A program made the position numbers and the translations under genes. DNA of 18,889 nucleotides from positions 1 to 18,889 of the forward strand of contig DJAN01000139.1 of the NCBI GenBank assembly GCA_002429615.1, given 5' to 3'. This document shows, in pieces, positions 1 to 6,411 of the stretch. The DNA is from Lysobacteraceae bacterium UBA6001 (GTDB taxonomy: Bacteria > Pseudomonadota > Gammaproteobacteria > Xanthomonadales > Xanthomonadaceae). Position 1 is the first letter of the stretch, and every line of letters starts with the position of its first letter. The notes under the pieces are model-generated. The model did not search any database. It had not been told where the DNA came from and saw only the letters and a list, made by a program, of their open reading frames with translations.

Positions 1-58
1 CTTCAGCCGCGACGCGGGATGTCAGGTCCTCTCGGTCGCGGCTGAAGCCGCTCCTACA
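1..58. repeat. REP-like palindrome, probably cut by the window edge
   Basis: Bases 1-13 (CTTCAGCCGCGAC) are exactly complementary to 35-47, with a 21-base loop. The right arm continues as CCGCTCCTACA (48-58), and the matching left extension would lie outside the window. The GCGGCTGAAGCCGC core with a flanking CTCCTACA is the familiar form of short extragenic palindromes in Xanthomonadaceae and Pseudomonas. It sits in the non-coding stretch downstream of the siderophore receptor. I infer a REP element; copy number elsewhere in the genome cannot be seen. Confidence 0.65.
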
Positions 59-85
59 TGTACAAGGCCGGATGCCGCGCGGAGG

Positions 86-117
86 ATGCGCGCGGTGTTG
101 GGTCACACCGCGCGCAT
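86..117 (-). terminator. Hairpin just downstream of the siderophore receptor
   Basis: A perfect 13-bp inverted repeat, ATGCGCGCGGTGT (86-98) and ACACCGCGCGCAT (105-117), encloses a 6-base loop. It begins 7 bases beyond the receptor stop codon at 124-126. There is no U-run after it on the minus strand, so it is either a non-canonical terminator or an mRNA 3'-end stabiliser. The position and GC content make a 3'-end role likely. Confidence 0.6.
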
Positions 118-123
118 GCGGCC

Positions 124-2322
124 TCAGTACTTCCAGCGCAGCGTGAACGCCACGAAGCGCGGCTCGCCGTAGTTGTTGTAGTCCAGGTTTGCCCAGTACT
201 TCTCGTCGAAGGCGTTACGCACGGCCAACGTCGCGGTCCACTGGTCGGTGATGCGGTAGTTGGCGTTGAAGCTCACCAGCGCATAGGCATCCTGCTTCAC
301 CGTCACCGAGCCGTAGACCGGGTTCACGATGTTGAAGCCCTCGACCTCGCTCTGCCACATCACGTTCGCGCCCAGGCTCAGGCGCTCCCATGCGCCGGGC
401 AGGGTGTACTGGGTGGAGAACTGCACGGTGTGGGTCGGCAGGTTGGCGTAGATCAGGTCGGTGGACGCGCGGGTCACCTTGGCGCGGGTATAGCCCGCGT
501 TGACACGCCAGCCCGGCAGCACGTCGGCGCCGATCTCCGCTTCCCAGCCCTTGCTCTTGGTGCCATCCACGCCGACATAGGCCGAACTGCCGTCCGGCAG
601 CGAGCCCTGCGGCACGCTGGTATCGAGCATCGCGTAGTTGTCCTGGCGCGCCTCGAACACCGCCGCATTGGTGGTGATGCGCCCGTCCAGGAACGCGGCC
701 TTCAGGCCGATCTCGCGGTTGCTGCCCTGCACCGGATCGAGCAGGTTGTCGTTCTTGTCCTTGTAGTTCTGCGGATTGAAGATCTCGGTGTAGCTGGCAT
801 AGACCGAGACGTCCGGCACGATGTCGTACATCAGGCCGACATACGGCGTGACCTCGTCCTTCACCTTGTACGAGCCGGTGGTGGTCGTGTAGTTGCCGGC
901 GGTGTTGAAGTTGTGGGTGCGCGTGCTCCAGTTGCTCAGGCGCGCGCCGGCGATCAGCGACAGCGGGTCGGCCAGGCGCAGGCGGGTGGAGGCATACACG
1001 CCGCTCTGCGTGGTCCGCGCCTGGCGCCAGGCGCCGGTGCGGGCGAAGGTCGGCGAGGAGATATCGCCATCCCACTCGTACAGGTTCGGAATGTAGTAGC
1101 AGCGGCCGAGCGGGCAGGTGGACCAGTCGGCCGGCCAGGTGGTCACGATGGTCGGGGTGATGGTTTCCAGGTCCTGCCAGCTGCCGCCGACCACGACGTC
1201 GTGCTCGCGGCCGAAGGCGGTGAACTTGCCGCTGAGGTAGACGTCCACCGCATCGCGCGTGTCCTGCGACTGGCCGATGCCGGTCTGCAGGTAGATGCCG
1301 CTGCCGGTCTCGCGATCGGGGAAGCCACTGCCGTAGACGCGCACGCTGGTGACGTCGCCCTCGGTACGGGCGTAGTTGACCTTGAGGTTCCAGTTCTCGC
1401 CGAAGTGCTGCTCCAGCTGCGCATACGCGGTGTGCGTGCTGCGCTGCCAGCGGGCCCAGTTCGGCGCCATGTTGGTCGACCGCGCCAGGTCGGCATTGCT
1501 GCCGTCGCTGAAGAAGAACGGCACGGTGCCCCAGGTCGAACCGACCGGGTTGTTGTCCTGCATCTGGTAGCCCACGGTCAGCGTGGTCGAGTCGGTGATA
1601 TCGCCTTCCAGCACCGCCATCGCCGCGGACTTCTGCTCGTGGTAGCGGTCGTAGTAGTAGTCACGATCCTCGTAGGCGGCAACCGCACGGGCGCGGAAGC
1701 GGCCATCGGCGGTCAACGGTGCGTTGACGTCGGCCTGCATGCGACGGTAGTCCCAGCGGCCGACGGTGGCCGAGAACGAAGCGTCGAAGTCCTTGCCCGG
1801 GCGCTTGCGGAACATGTTCACCGTGGCCGACGGCACGCCGGTGCCGCTGAGCAGGCCGTTGGCGCCGCGGATCACCTCGATGCGGTCGTAGAAGGCGGTG
1901 TCATATTCCTGGTTGGTGTTGCCGCTGTAGGTCGGCAGGCCATCGACCTGGAAGTCGGTGATCTGGAAGCCACGCGCGTAATACAGCGGGCGCTGCGTAT
2001 CGTAGAAGGAGACGTTGACGCCAACGGTGTTGCGCATCACCTCGTCGATGTCGAACAACGACTGCTCCTGCAGCTGCTGCAGGCCGATCACGCTGATCGA
2101 CTGCGGCGTCTCGCGCACGCTGATCGGGAGCCGGGTGGTGCTGGAGGGATCACGCTCCTGGCGCTCGCCACTGACGGTCACGCGGTCCAGCGTCTTGGCA
2201 TCGGTACTGGCGGCATCGGCAACGTCCGCGGCCTGGGCCTGCACGGCGGAGAGCGCGAGCGCGGTACCCAGCGCGAGCACGAGCGGACGTCGGGACAACG
2301 GGAAGACAGCGGCAACGGACAT
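124..2322 (-). CDS. TonB-dependent ferric-siderophore receptor, FhuE/FpvA type
   Basis: Outer-membrane receptor of 732 residues that would import a ferric siderophore using TonB energy. The start at 2322 gives a clean signal peptide (residues 1-31, ending VQAQA). An in-frame upstream start at 2382 would put 20 Arg/Pro-rich residues before it, so I reject it. A TonB-box-like TLDRVTVSG lies at residues 44-52. The plug domain (about 65-175) carries RETPQSISVI and RIEVIRGANGLLSGTG, typical of the siderophore subfamily. A 22-strand barrel follows, ending in an aromatic Tyr (RWKY). There is no extra N-terminal signalling domain, so it is not a surface-signalling transducer. A Cys pair (CPLGRC) sits in a probable extracellular loop. 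Expression is probably Fur-controlled from the box at 2488-2506. The ligand cannot be named from sequence; the class fits hydroxamate or mixed siderophores better than catecholates. Confidence 0.93.
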   Translation of the reverse strand: MSVAAVFPLSRRPLVLALGTALALSAVQAQAADVADAASTDAKTLDRVTVSGERQERDPSSTTRLPISVRETPQSISVIGLQQLQEQSLFDIDEVMRNTVGVNVSFYDTQRPLYYARGFQITDFQVDGLPTYSGNTNQEYDTAFYDRIEVIRGANGLLSGTGVPSATVNMFRKRPGKDFDASFSATVGRWDYRRMQADVNAPLTADGRFRARAVAAYEDRDYYYDRYHEQKSAAMAVLEGDITDSTTLTVGYQMQDNNPVGSTWGTVPFFFSDGSNADLARSTNMAPNWARWQRSTHTAYAQLEQHFGENWNLKVNYARTEGDVTSVRVYGSGFPDRETGSGIYLQTGIGQSQDTRDAVDVYLSGKFTAFGREHDVVVGGSWQDLETITPTIVTTWPADWSTCPLGRCYYIPNLYEWDGDISSPTFARTGAWRQARTTQSGVYASTRLRLADPLSLIAGARLSNWSTRTHNFNTAGNYTTTTGSYKVKDEVTPYVGLMYDIVPDVSVYASYTEIFNPQNYKDKNDNLLDPVQGSNREIGLKAAFLDGRITTNAAVFEARQDNYAMLDTSVPQGSLPDGSSAYVGVDGTKSKGWEAEIGADVLPGWRVNAGYTRAKVTRASTDLIYANLPTHTVQFSTQYTLPGAWERLSLGANVMWQSEVEGFNIVNPVYGSVTVKQDAYALVSFNANYRITDQWTATLAVRNAFDEKYWANLDYNNYGEPRFVAFTLRWKY

Positions 2323-2460
2323 GGGGCGACCTCGGATCGGACAGGGAAATGGGCGATCCGGAAAGCCGTGCGCACGGCACAAGACAGGGCTACACGCCGG
2401 CAGGCGCGCCTGGAACAGCTTTCCGGCGGGTGGGATGGCTGGCCGCTAGGCGGCTGGCGA

Positions 2461-2478
2461 GGTGCCCTGCGGGGCACC
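2461..2478. other. Hairpin in the receptor leader
   Basis: GGTGCCC and GGGCACC form a perfect 7-bp stem with a TGCG loop. It lies in the roughly 165-nt leader between the proposed promoter and the start codon at 2322. It may affect leader folding; no known riboswitch is recognisable. Confidence 0.4.
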
Positions 2479-2487
2479 GGGGGATGT

Positions 2488-2506
2488 GCAAATGTAAATT
2501 ATTCGC
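2488..2506. promoter_or_regulatory. Fur box upstream of the siderophore receptor
   Basis: GCAAATGTAAATTATTCGC is a near-palindrome matching 12 of 19 positions of the classical Fur consensus GATAATGATAATCATTATC, including the outer G/C and all the inner AAT/ATT blocks. It overlaps the proposed -10 and spacer of the receptor promoter, the geometry of direct iron-dependent repression. Fur itself is not encoded in the window. Confidence 0.72.
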
Positions 2507-2519
2507 AAATATGCGGCAA
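2491..2519 (-). promoter_or_regulatory. Probable sigma-70 promoter of the siderophore receptor
   Basis: On the minus strand, -35 TTGCCG (2514-2519) and -10 TACATT (2491-2496) are separated by 17 bp, each matching 4 of 6 consensus positions. An alternative pair, TTGTCA (2523-2528) and AATAAT (2498-2503), has better hexamers but a 19-bp spacer. Either choice puts the Fur box over the polymerase site. The region lies immediately behind the Lrp-family gene, which is on the same strand with no visible terminator, so some readthrough is possible. Confidence 0.5.
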
Positions 2520-2529
2520 GGCTGACAAT

Positions 2530-3003
2530 TCAGCGCAGGGGCAAACCGTGCCGTTCCTTGACCGTGCGCAGGACGAAGCTGGAGTTCACGTCGGCCACGC
2601 CGGCGGCATTGAGCAGGCGGTCGAGCAGGAACGTGGAGAAGTGCTCCAGGTCGCGCACGATGACATGCAGCAGATAGTCCATGTCGCCGGTCAGCGCGTG
2701 GCAGGTGGCCACTTCGTCCCAGTCCTGCACGCTCTCGGCGAAATGCGCCACGCTTTCCTGCCCGTGTTTCTGCAGCTGCACGCGCACGAACGCCTGCAAG
2801 CCCAGGCCCAGCGCGCGCGGATCCAGTCGCGCGCCATAGCCGGTAATCACGCCGGCCGATTCCAGCCGTTGCACCCGGCGCAGGCATGCCGATGGCGACA
2901 GGTTCACCTGCGCGGCCAGTTCCGAATTGGGGAGTCGTCCCTGCTGCTGGAGCAGCGTCAGCAGGCGAAGATCCGTGCGGTCCATGGCGATGGCGTCTGC
3001 CAT
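2530..3003 (-). CDS. Lrp/AsnC-family transcriptional regulator
   Basis: A 157-residue cytoplasmic regulator, the usual Lrp length. Residues 8-55 (MDRTDLRLLTLLQQQGRLPN onward) form the winged helix-turn-helix, with the recognition helix around SPSACLRRVQRLE (36-48). Residues about 66-150 form the RAM effector-binding and oligomerisation domain, including the conserved GDMDYLLHV (106-114). I chose the start at 3003 because GAGG lies 6 bases upstream of the ATG; the reading frame open to 3072 has no such signal. It diverges from phhA, and the shared 123-bp gap holds two matching palindromes, so it probably controls both phhA and itself in response to an aromatic amino acid. That ligand is inferred from the neighbour, not read from the protein. 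Confidence 0.93.
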   Translation of the reverse strand: MADAIAMDRTDLRLLTLLQQQGRLPNSELAAQVNLSPSACLRRVQRLESAGVITGYGARLDPRALGLGLQAFVRVQLQKHGQESVAHFAESVQDWDEVATCHALTGDMDYLLHVIVRDLEHFSTFLLDRLLNAAGVADVNSSFVLRTVKERHGLPLR

Positions 3004-3018
3004 TTGTTGCCTCGCAGC

Positions 3019-3046
3019 ATTATTTGACGCAACAAGATTGCGCCAA
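3019..3046 (-). promoter_or_regulatory. Candidate promoter of the Lrp-family gene
   Basis: Minus-strand -35 TTGGCG (3041-3046) and -10 AATAAT (3019-3024) with a 16-bp spacer. The palindrome at 3028-3042 lies exactly between them, which would allow autorepression. The hexamers are only moderate matches. Confidence 0.4.
3028..3042. promoter_or_regulatory. Putative Lrp-family operator 1
   Basis: CGCAA-CAAGA-TTGCG, a perfect 5-5-5 palindrome of the 15-bp size usual for Lrp/AsnC sites. Its sequence format is identical to the second site at 3068-3082. A related half-site pair, TTGTTGC (3004-3010) and GCAACAA (3029-3035), overlaps it. Confidence 0.6.
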
Positions 3047-3067
3047 AGCCGGCTTCTCGCGCAACTT

Positions 3068-3082
3068 CGCAACCCTGTTGCG
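3068..3082. promoter_or_regulatory. Putative Lrp-family operator 2
   Basis: CGCAA-CCCTG-TTGCG, the same half-sites and spacing as operator 1. The centres are 40 bp apart, close to four helical turns, so a multimeric regulator could bind both on one DNA face. An extra CGCAA half-site lies at 3060-3064. This copy is nearer to phhA, 45 bp from its start codon. Confidence 0.6.
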
Positions 3083-3126
3083 CGGATGTCTGGCTAGCAT
3101 GGCCTTCCACCGCCCATGAGCCCGCC

Positions 3127-4023
3127 ATGTCCGCCCAGCCGACCGCCCGCCGCGTGGAACACCAGCAGACCGACAAGGGTTACGTGCCGGTCTATACCAC
3201 CGCCGTGATCGAGCAGCCGTGGGACCGCTACAGCGCCGACGACCATGCCACGTGGGGCACCCTCTACCGCCGCCAGCGCGAGCTGCTGGTCGGCCGCGCC
3301 TGCGATGAGTTCCTGCAGGCGCAGGACGAGATGGGCATGGGCGACCACCAGATTCCCCGCTTCGACCAGCTCAACGAGGTGCTGGGCGCGGCGACCGGCT
3401 GGACCCTGGTCGGCGTGGAGGGCTTGCTGCCCGAGCTGGACTTCTTCGACCATCTCGCCAACCGGCGCTTTCCGGTGACGTGGTGGATCCGCCGGCCGGA
3501 CCAGATCGACTACATCGCCGAGCCGGACCTGTTCCATGACCTGTTCGGCCACGTGCCGCTGCTGATGAATCCGGTCTTTGCCGACTACATGCAGGCCTAC
3601 GGCCGCGGCGGCGTCAAAGCCCACGGCATCGGCCCGGAAGCGCTGCAGAACCTCACCCGTCTGTACTGGTACACGGTGGAGTTCGGCCTGATCGATACGC
3701 CGCATGGCATGCGCATCTATGGCGCGGGCATCGTCTCGTCGAAGGGCGAATCGCTGTACTCGCTGGAATCCGCGGCGCCCAACCGCATCGGCTTCGATCT
3801 GCCGCGGATCATGCAGACGCGCTACCGCATCGACACCTTCCAGAAGACCTACTTCGTCATCGACAGCTTCGAGCAGCTGATGCGGGCGACCGCACCAGAC
3901 TTCACGCCGCTCTATGCCGGCTTGCGCCACGCCCCGCACCATGCCGCCGGCAGCGTGCTCGACAGCGACCGCGTACACCAGCGCGGCAATGGCGAGGGCT
4001 GGGCCACCGACGGGGATGTGTGA
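3127..4023 (+). CDS. phhA: Phenylalanine 4-monooxygenase (phenylalanine hydroxylase)
   Basis: Cytoplasmic iron- and tetrahydropterin-dependent enzyme that converts L-phenylalanine to L-tyrosine with O2. At 298 residues it has the usual bacterial length, catalytic domain only, without the regulatory domain of animal enzymes. The 2-His-1-Glu iron site is visible: His137 and His142 in HDLFGHVP and Glu185 in WYTVEFGLI. Other family blocks include the EGLLPELDFFDHLANRRFPV region (98-116) and GAGIVSSKGES (199-209). The start at 3127 begins MSAQPTARR; the ATG at 3116 is out of frame. It is divergent from an Lrp-family regulator and converges on the GH43 gene, with only 6 bp between the two stop codons. 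The companion pterin dehydratase gene (phhB) is not next to it. The tyrosine made probably feeds homogentisate catabolism or pigment formation. Confidence 0.97.
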   Translation: MSAQPTARRVEHQQTDKGYVPVYTTAVIEQPWDRYSADDHATWGTLYRRQRELLVGRACDEFLQAQDEMGMGDHQIPRFDQLNEVLGAATGWTLVGVEGLLPELDFFDHLANRRFPVTWWIRRPDQIDYIAEPDLFHDLFGHVPLLMNPVFADYMQAYGRGGVKAHGIGPEALQNLTRLYWYTVEFGLIDTPHGMRIYGAGIVSSKGESLYSLESAAPNRIGFDLPRIMQTRYRIDTFQKTYFVIDSFEQLMRATAPDFTPLYAGLRHAPHHAAGSVLDSDRVHQRGNGEGWATDGDV

Positions 4024-4029
4024 GCGCGC

Positions 4030-5646
4030 TCAGGCCAGCGCGCGATAGCGGAAGTCGCGGCAGGCAACCTGCCCGGACCCCGCGGCGAACAAGCCGACCT
4101 TCAGGCTGAGGAAGCCGCCGAACACGTTGTGATGGAGGCCGGAGACTTCCATGCGCGTGCCGTGCAGGCGCCAGCTGCGGCCATCGTCGAACGAGTAGTG
4201 AAAGGTCACGACGTTCTCGTCGTTGCGCAACCGCACGCGCACCGGCCCGCTGGGGCGCGGCGCCCGTGCCCACGCCAGTTCCTCCGCGTATTGATACGTG
4301 CGGATCGCATCCGCGGTGAAACCCAGGCCGACGAATGCCTTGTGGTTGTAGAACAGCAGCACGCCGGCCTCGGCGCCGGCTTCCGGCAGCAGGCTGATCT
4401 CGATTTCGTAGGCGCGGTCGGGCACGCCACAGGTCAGCGGTGCGCTGTCGGCCGGCGAAGTGCCCGCGGCGGCAAGCCATAGCGCACCGTCGCGACGTTG
4501 CAGGCGAGTAGCATCGCCCGGCCGCGGATCGTGGAAGCCCCATTGCATGCCAAGGCGATCGTGCGTGAAATCATCCGACAAGGCGAAGCCGTTTGGTCCG
4601 GCGCGACCGCCGGCAGGCTTGGGCAGCGGCCGCGATAGATCGCCACCGCGCGCGCGGAACCAGCCATCGGCGGTCCACTCGATCGGCTCCAGCAGGGTCT
4701 GCCGGCCCAGCGTGCGCATCCCGTTCTCGTAGCCGTGGTAGACCATCCACCAGTCGCCCGCCGGCCCTTCGACCAGCGTGGCATGGCCACGCGACCACCA
4801 CGGCTCATCCACCGATTGCGTGCGGACCAGCGGATTGTGCGGACAATGTTCCCAGGGGCCATGGATCGAGCGCGAGCGTGCCGCGATCACCATGTGCCCG
4901 GTCACCGGGCCGGCCGTGCCGCCCACCGCGGTCACCAGGTAGAACCATTCGCCACGACGCAGCAGCTTCGGGCCTTCCGGCGCGAAGTTCTCGGTCACCC
5001 AGTCTTCTGGATAGCGCCACGGCTGGTAGGCCGGCGCGAGCGCGCCATCGACGGACAAGCCATCATCGCTGAGGCGGATGCGACGGATGCCGTTGACGAA
5101 CAGATAGCGCTTGCCGTCTTCGCCGATGATGTGTCCGGGGTCGATGCACCCGTCGATCTTCAGATCGATCGGCGCGCTCCATGCGCCGCGGATGTCGTCG
5201 GTCCAGATCACGTGGATCTTCCAGCCGCTGTCATCGGCATTGGCGGGCAGGTAGATGTAGTAGCGGTTGCCGACCTTGCAAAGGTCCACCGCCCAGGTCA
5301 CCCCGATCTGCTCGTGCAGCGCCGGGCCGATCGGCGTCCAGTTGACCAGATCGGTGGAATGCCAGATGACGATGCCCGGATACGACTGGAACGACGAGAA
5401 CGTCATGTAATAGTCGTCGCCATCCTTGAGGATGCTCGGATCCGGATGATCGCCGGCGACGATGGGATTGAGGTAGGTGCCATCGCCGAGATCGGCCTGG
5501 CGCTGGCCTTCGATGCCGCGTGACCATTGCGGTGCGGCGGGCAGGCGAGGCAGCGGCGGCGGGGTGGCGGCACGTCCAGCCAGCGGCGCGGAGACCGCGC
5601 CGACTGCAAGCGCCTTGAACAGGGAACGACGGCGGGTGTCGGGCAT
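4030..5646 (-). CDS. Glycoside hydrolase family 43 (beta-xylosidase / alpha-L-arabinofuranosidase type), Tat-exported
   Basis: A 538-residue glycosidase expected to release xylose or arabinose from short side chains or oligosaccharides in the periplasm. The N-terminus has a twin-arginine motif (RRRSLFK, residues 5-11) before a hydrophobic Ala-rich stretch, so Tat export is likely. The five-bladed propeller (about 55-340) shows the three GH43 acids: Asp69 in GDHPDPS (general base), Asp169 in CIDPGH (pKa modulator) and Glu224 in APEGPK (general acid). HATLVEGP and WWMVYHGY (288-306) are also typical. Residues from about 353 on (FALSDDF, GMQWGFHDPRPGD) form the C-terminal beta-sandwich found with this subgroup. 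The start at 5646 places the Tat motif at the N-terminus, but no good ribosome site precedes it (a C/T-rich tract does); a GTG at 5703 is the alternative. It is last in the halogenase operon, 57 bp after DUF6445. Exact substrate is uncertain. Confidence 0.92.
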   Translation of the reverse strand: MPDTRRRSLFKALAVGAVSAPLAGRAATPPPLPRLPAAPQWSRGIEGQRQADLGDGTYLNPIVAGDHPDPSILKDGDDYYMTFSSFQSYPGIVIWHSTDLVNWTPIGPALHEQIGVTWAVDLCKVGNRYYIYLPANADDSGWKIHVIWTDDIRGAWSAPIDLKIDGCIDPGHIIGEDGKRYLFVNGIRRIRLSDDGLSVDGALAPAYQPWRYPEDWVTENFAPEGPKLLRRGEWFYLVTAVGGTAGPVTGHMVIAARSRSIHGPWEHCPHNPLVRTQSVDEPWWSRGHATLVEGPAGDWWMVYHGYENGMRTLGRQTLLEPIEWTADGWFRARGGDLSRPLPKPAGGRAGPNGFALSDDFTHDRLGMQWGFHDPRPGDATRLQRRDGALWLAAAGTSPADSAPLTCGVPDRAYEIEISLLPEAGAEAGVLLFYNHKAFVGLGFTADAIRTYQYAEELAWARAPRPSGPVRVRLRNDENVVTFHYSFDDGRSWRLHGTRMEVSGLHHNVFGGFLSLKVGLFAAGSGQVACRDFRYRALA

Positions 5647-5679
5647 GGGGGGAGCCGGCAAAGAACCGCAATCTAGTGG

Positions 5680-5695
5680 GCGTAACCGGTATCGC
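5680..5695. promoter_or_regulatory. Weak operator-like palindrome ahead of GH43
   Basis: GCGTAACCGGTATCGC is an imperfect 16-bp palindrome (12 of 16 positions) around a CCGG centre, in the short gap between the DUF6445 and GH43 genes. LacI-family proteins often bind such CG-centred sites. It differs from the xyl-box-like sites upstream of the operon, and no promoter hexamers stand out beside it, so this is tentative. Confidence 0.25.
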
Positions 5696-5703
5696 GCAAT
5701 CAC

Positions 5704-6402
5704 TCAGGGCACGATATCGATGAAACTGTTGATCGACAGCCTTCCGGTCAACGGGTCCGCCGGCGGTACCCGGGCATTGTCGATGCTGCCCGAGTGCAGC
5801 GAATTACGCCGGTACACGACCATCCTGTTGAACACGCCATCCACGTGCCCCACCCGCTCGAACAGCGCGGTGTCCTCGCCGATGTAGCCGGCAGCCGGCG
5901 CCTGCTGTCCCTGGCTTTCCTGCTCCAGCCGCCGGAAATAGGTGTCGCGTCGCGCCTCGTCGATGTACTCGTAGCCGGTATGGCGGTGCCGATAGAACGC
6001 CGTGCCGCCCCATTGGCCATGGAACAGGTAATGCACCGTGGCGAGGCCGTCCCCGCGTACCGAATCTATGTGCGGCACGCGCTGCAGGAACGCGAGCTGC
6101 CCCGGCGGCGTGGTGACCAGCGAGTAATGGCACATCGGGAACGCGAAGCGCCCTGGCGGCAACCCGAAGTACGCACTCAGGTAAGGCTTGAGCGTGGTTT
6201 CCAGGAAGTGCTCGTAGCCCAGCGGCGCACGCGCCCGGATGCCGGGGAACATCGCGCCCTGCGGCTGGAAATCATGTCGCGCCGCCTTGCGCACCAGCCG
6301 TTCGGGATCGGCCACCAGTTGGTCGATGACCAGCAGCGGCGCGCCCTCCTCACCGATACGCGAGGCGCTGACACGGACCTGCGGGTGCAGGCTGAGCAGC
6401 AT
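5704..6402 (-). CDS. DUF6445 family protein, predicted Fe(II)/2-oxoglutarate-type oxygenase
   Basis: A 232-residue protein without signal peptide or membrane segment, recognised as the uncharacterised family that accompanies Trp-halogenase-like genes. I see a possible iron site: His111-Ile-Asp113 (in PHIDS), then distal His203 (NSLHSGS), followed 18 residues later by Arg221 in GRLSIN. An HxD...H triad with a downstream RxS is the signature of double-stranded-beta-helix 2-oxoglutarate oxygenases. The central HGQWGGTAFYRHRHTGYEYI (128-147) is also strand-rich. The start at 6402 is preceded by GAGGAGG, which overlaps the halogenase stop codon (only 9 bp separate the genes), so translation is probably coupled. 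The oxygenase assignment is inference; the family membership is recognition from memory. Confidence 0.85.
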   Translation of the reverse strand: MLLSLHPQVRVSASRIGEEGAPLLVIDQLVADPERLVRKAARHDFQPQGAMFPGIRARAPLGYEHFLETTLKPYLSAYFGLPPGRFAFPMCHYSLVTTPPGQLAFLQRVPHIDSVRGDGLATVHYLFHGQWGGTAFYRHRHTGYEYIDEARRDTYFRRLEQESQGQQAPAAGYIGEDTALFERVGHVDGVFNRMVVYRRNSLHSGSIDNARVPPADPLTGRLSINSFIDIVP

Positions 6403-6411
6403 GCGGCCTCC

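Noticed and set aside
58..3027. A 989-codon open frame on the plus strand across the siderophore receptor and Lrp gene
   Set aside because: It is antisense to two clear genes; its translation is Val/Ala/Arg/His-rich without domains. Long antisense frames are expected in GC-rich DNA.
3004..3126. A sigma-54 promoter for phhA as in Pseudomonas
   Set aside because: I found no TGGCAC-N5-TTGC-like element in the gap and the divergent regulator is of the Lrp family, not an NtrC-type activator.
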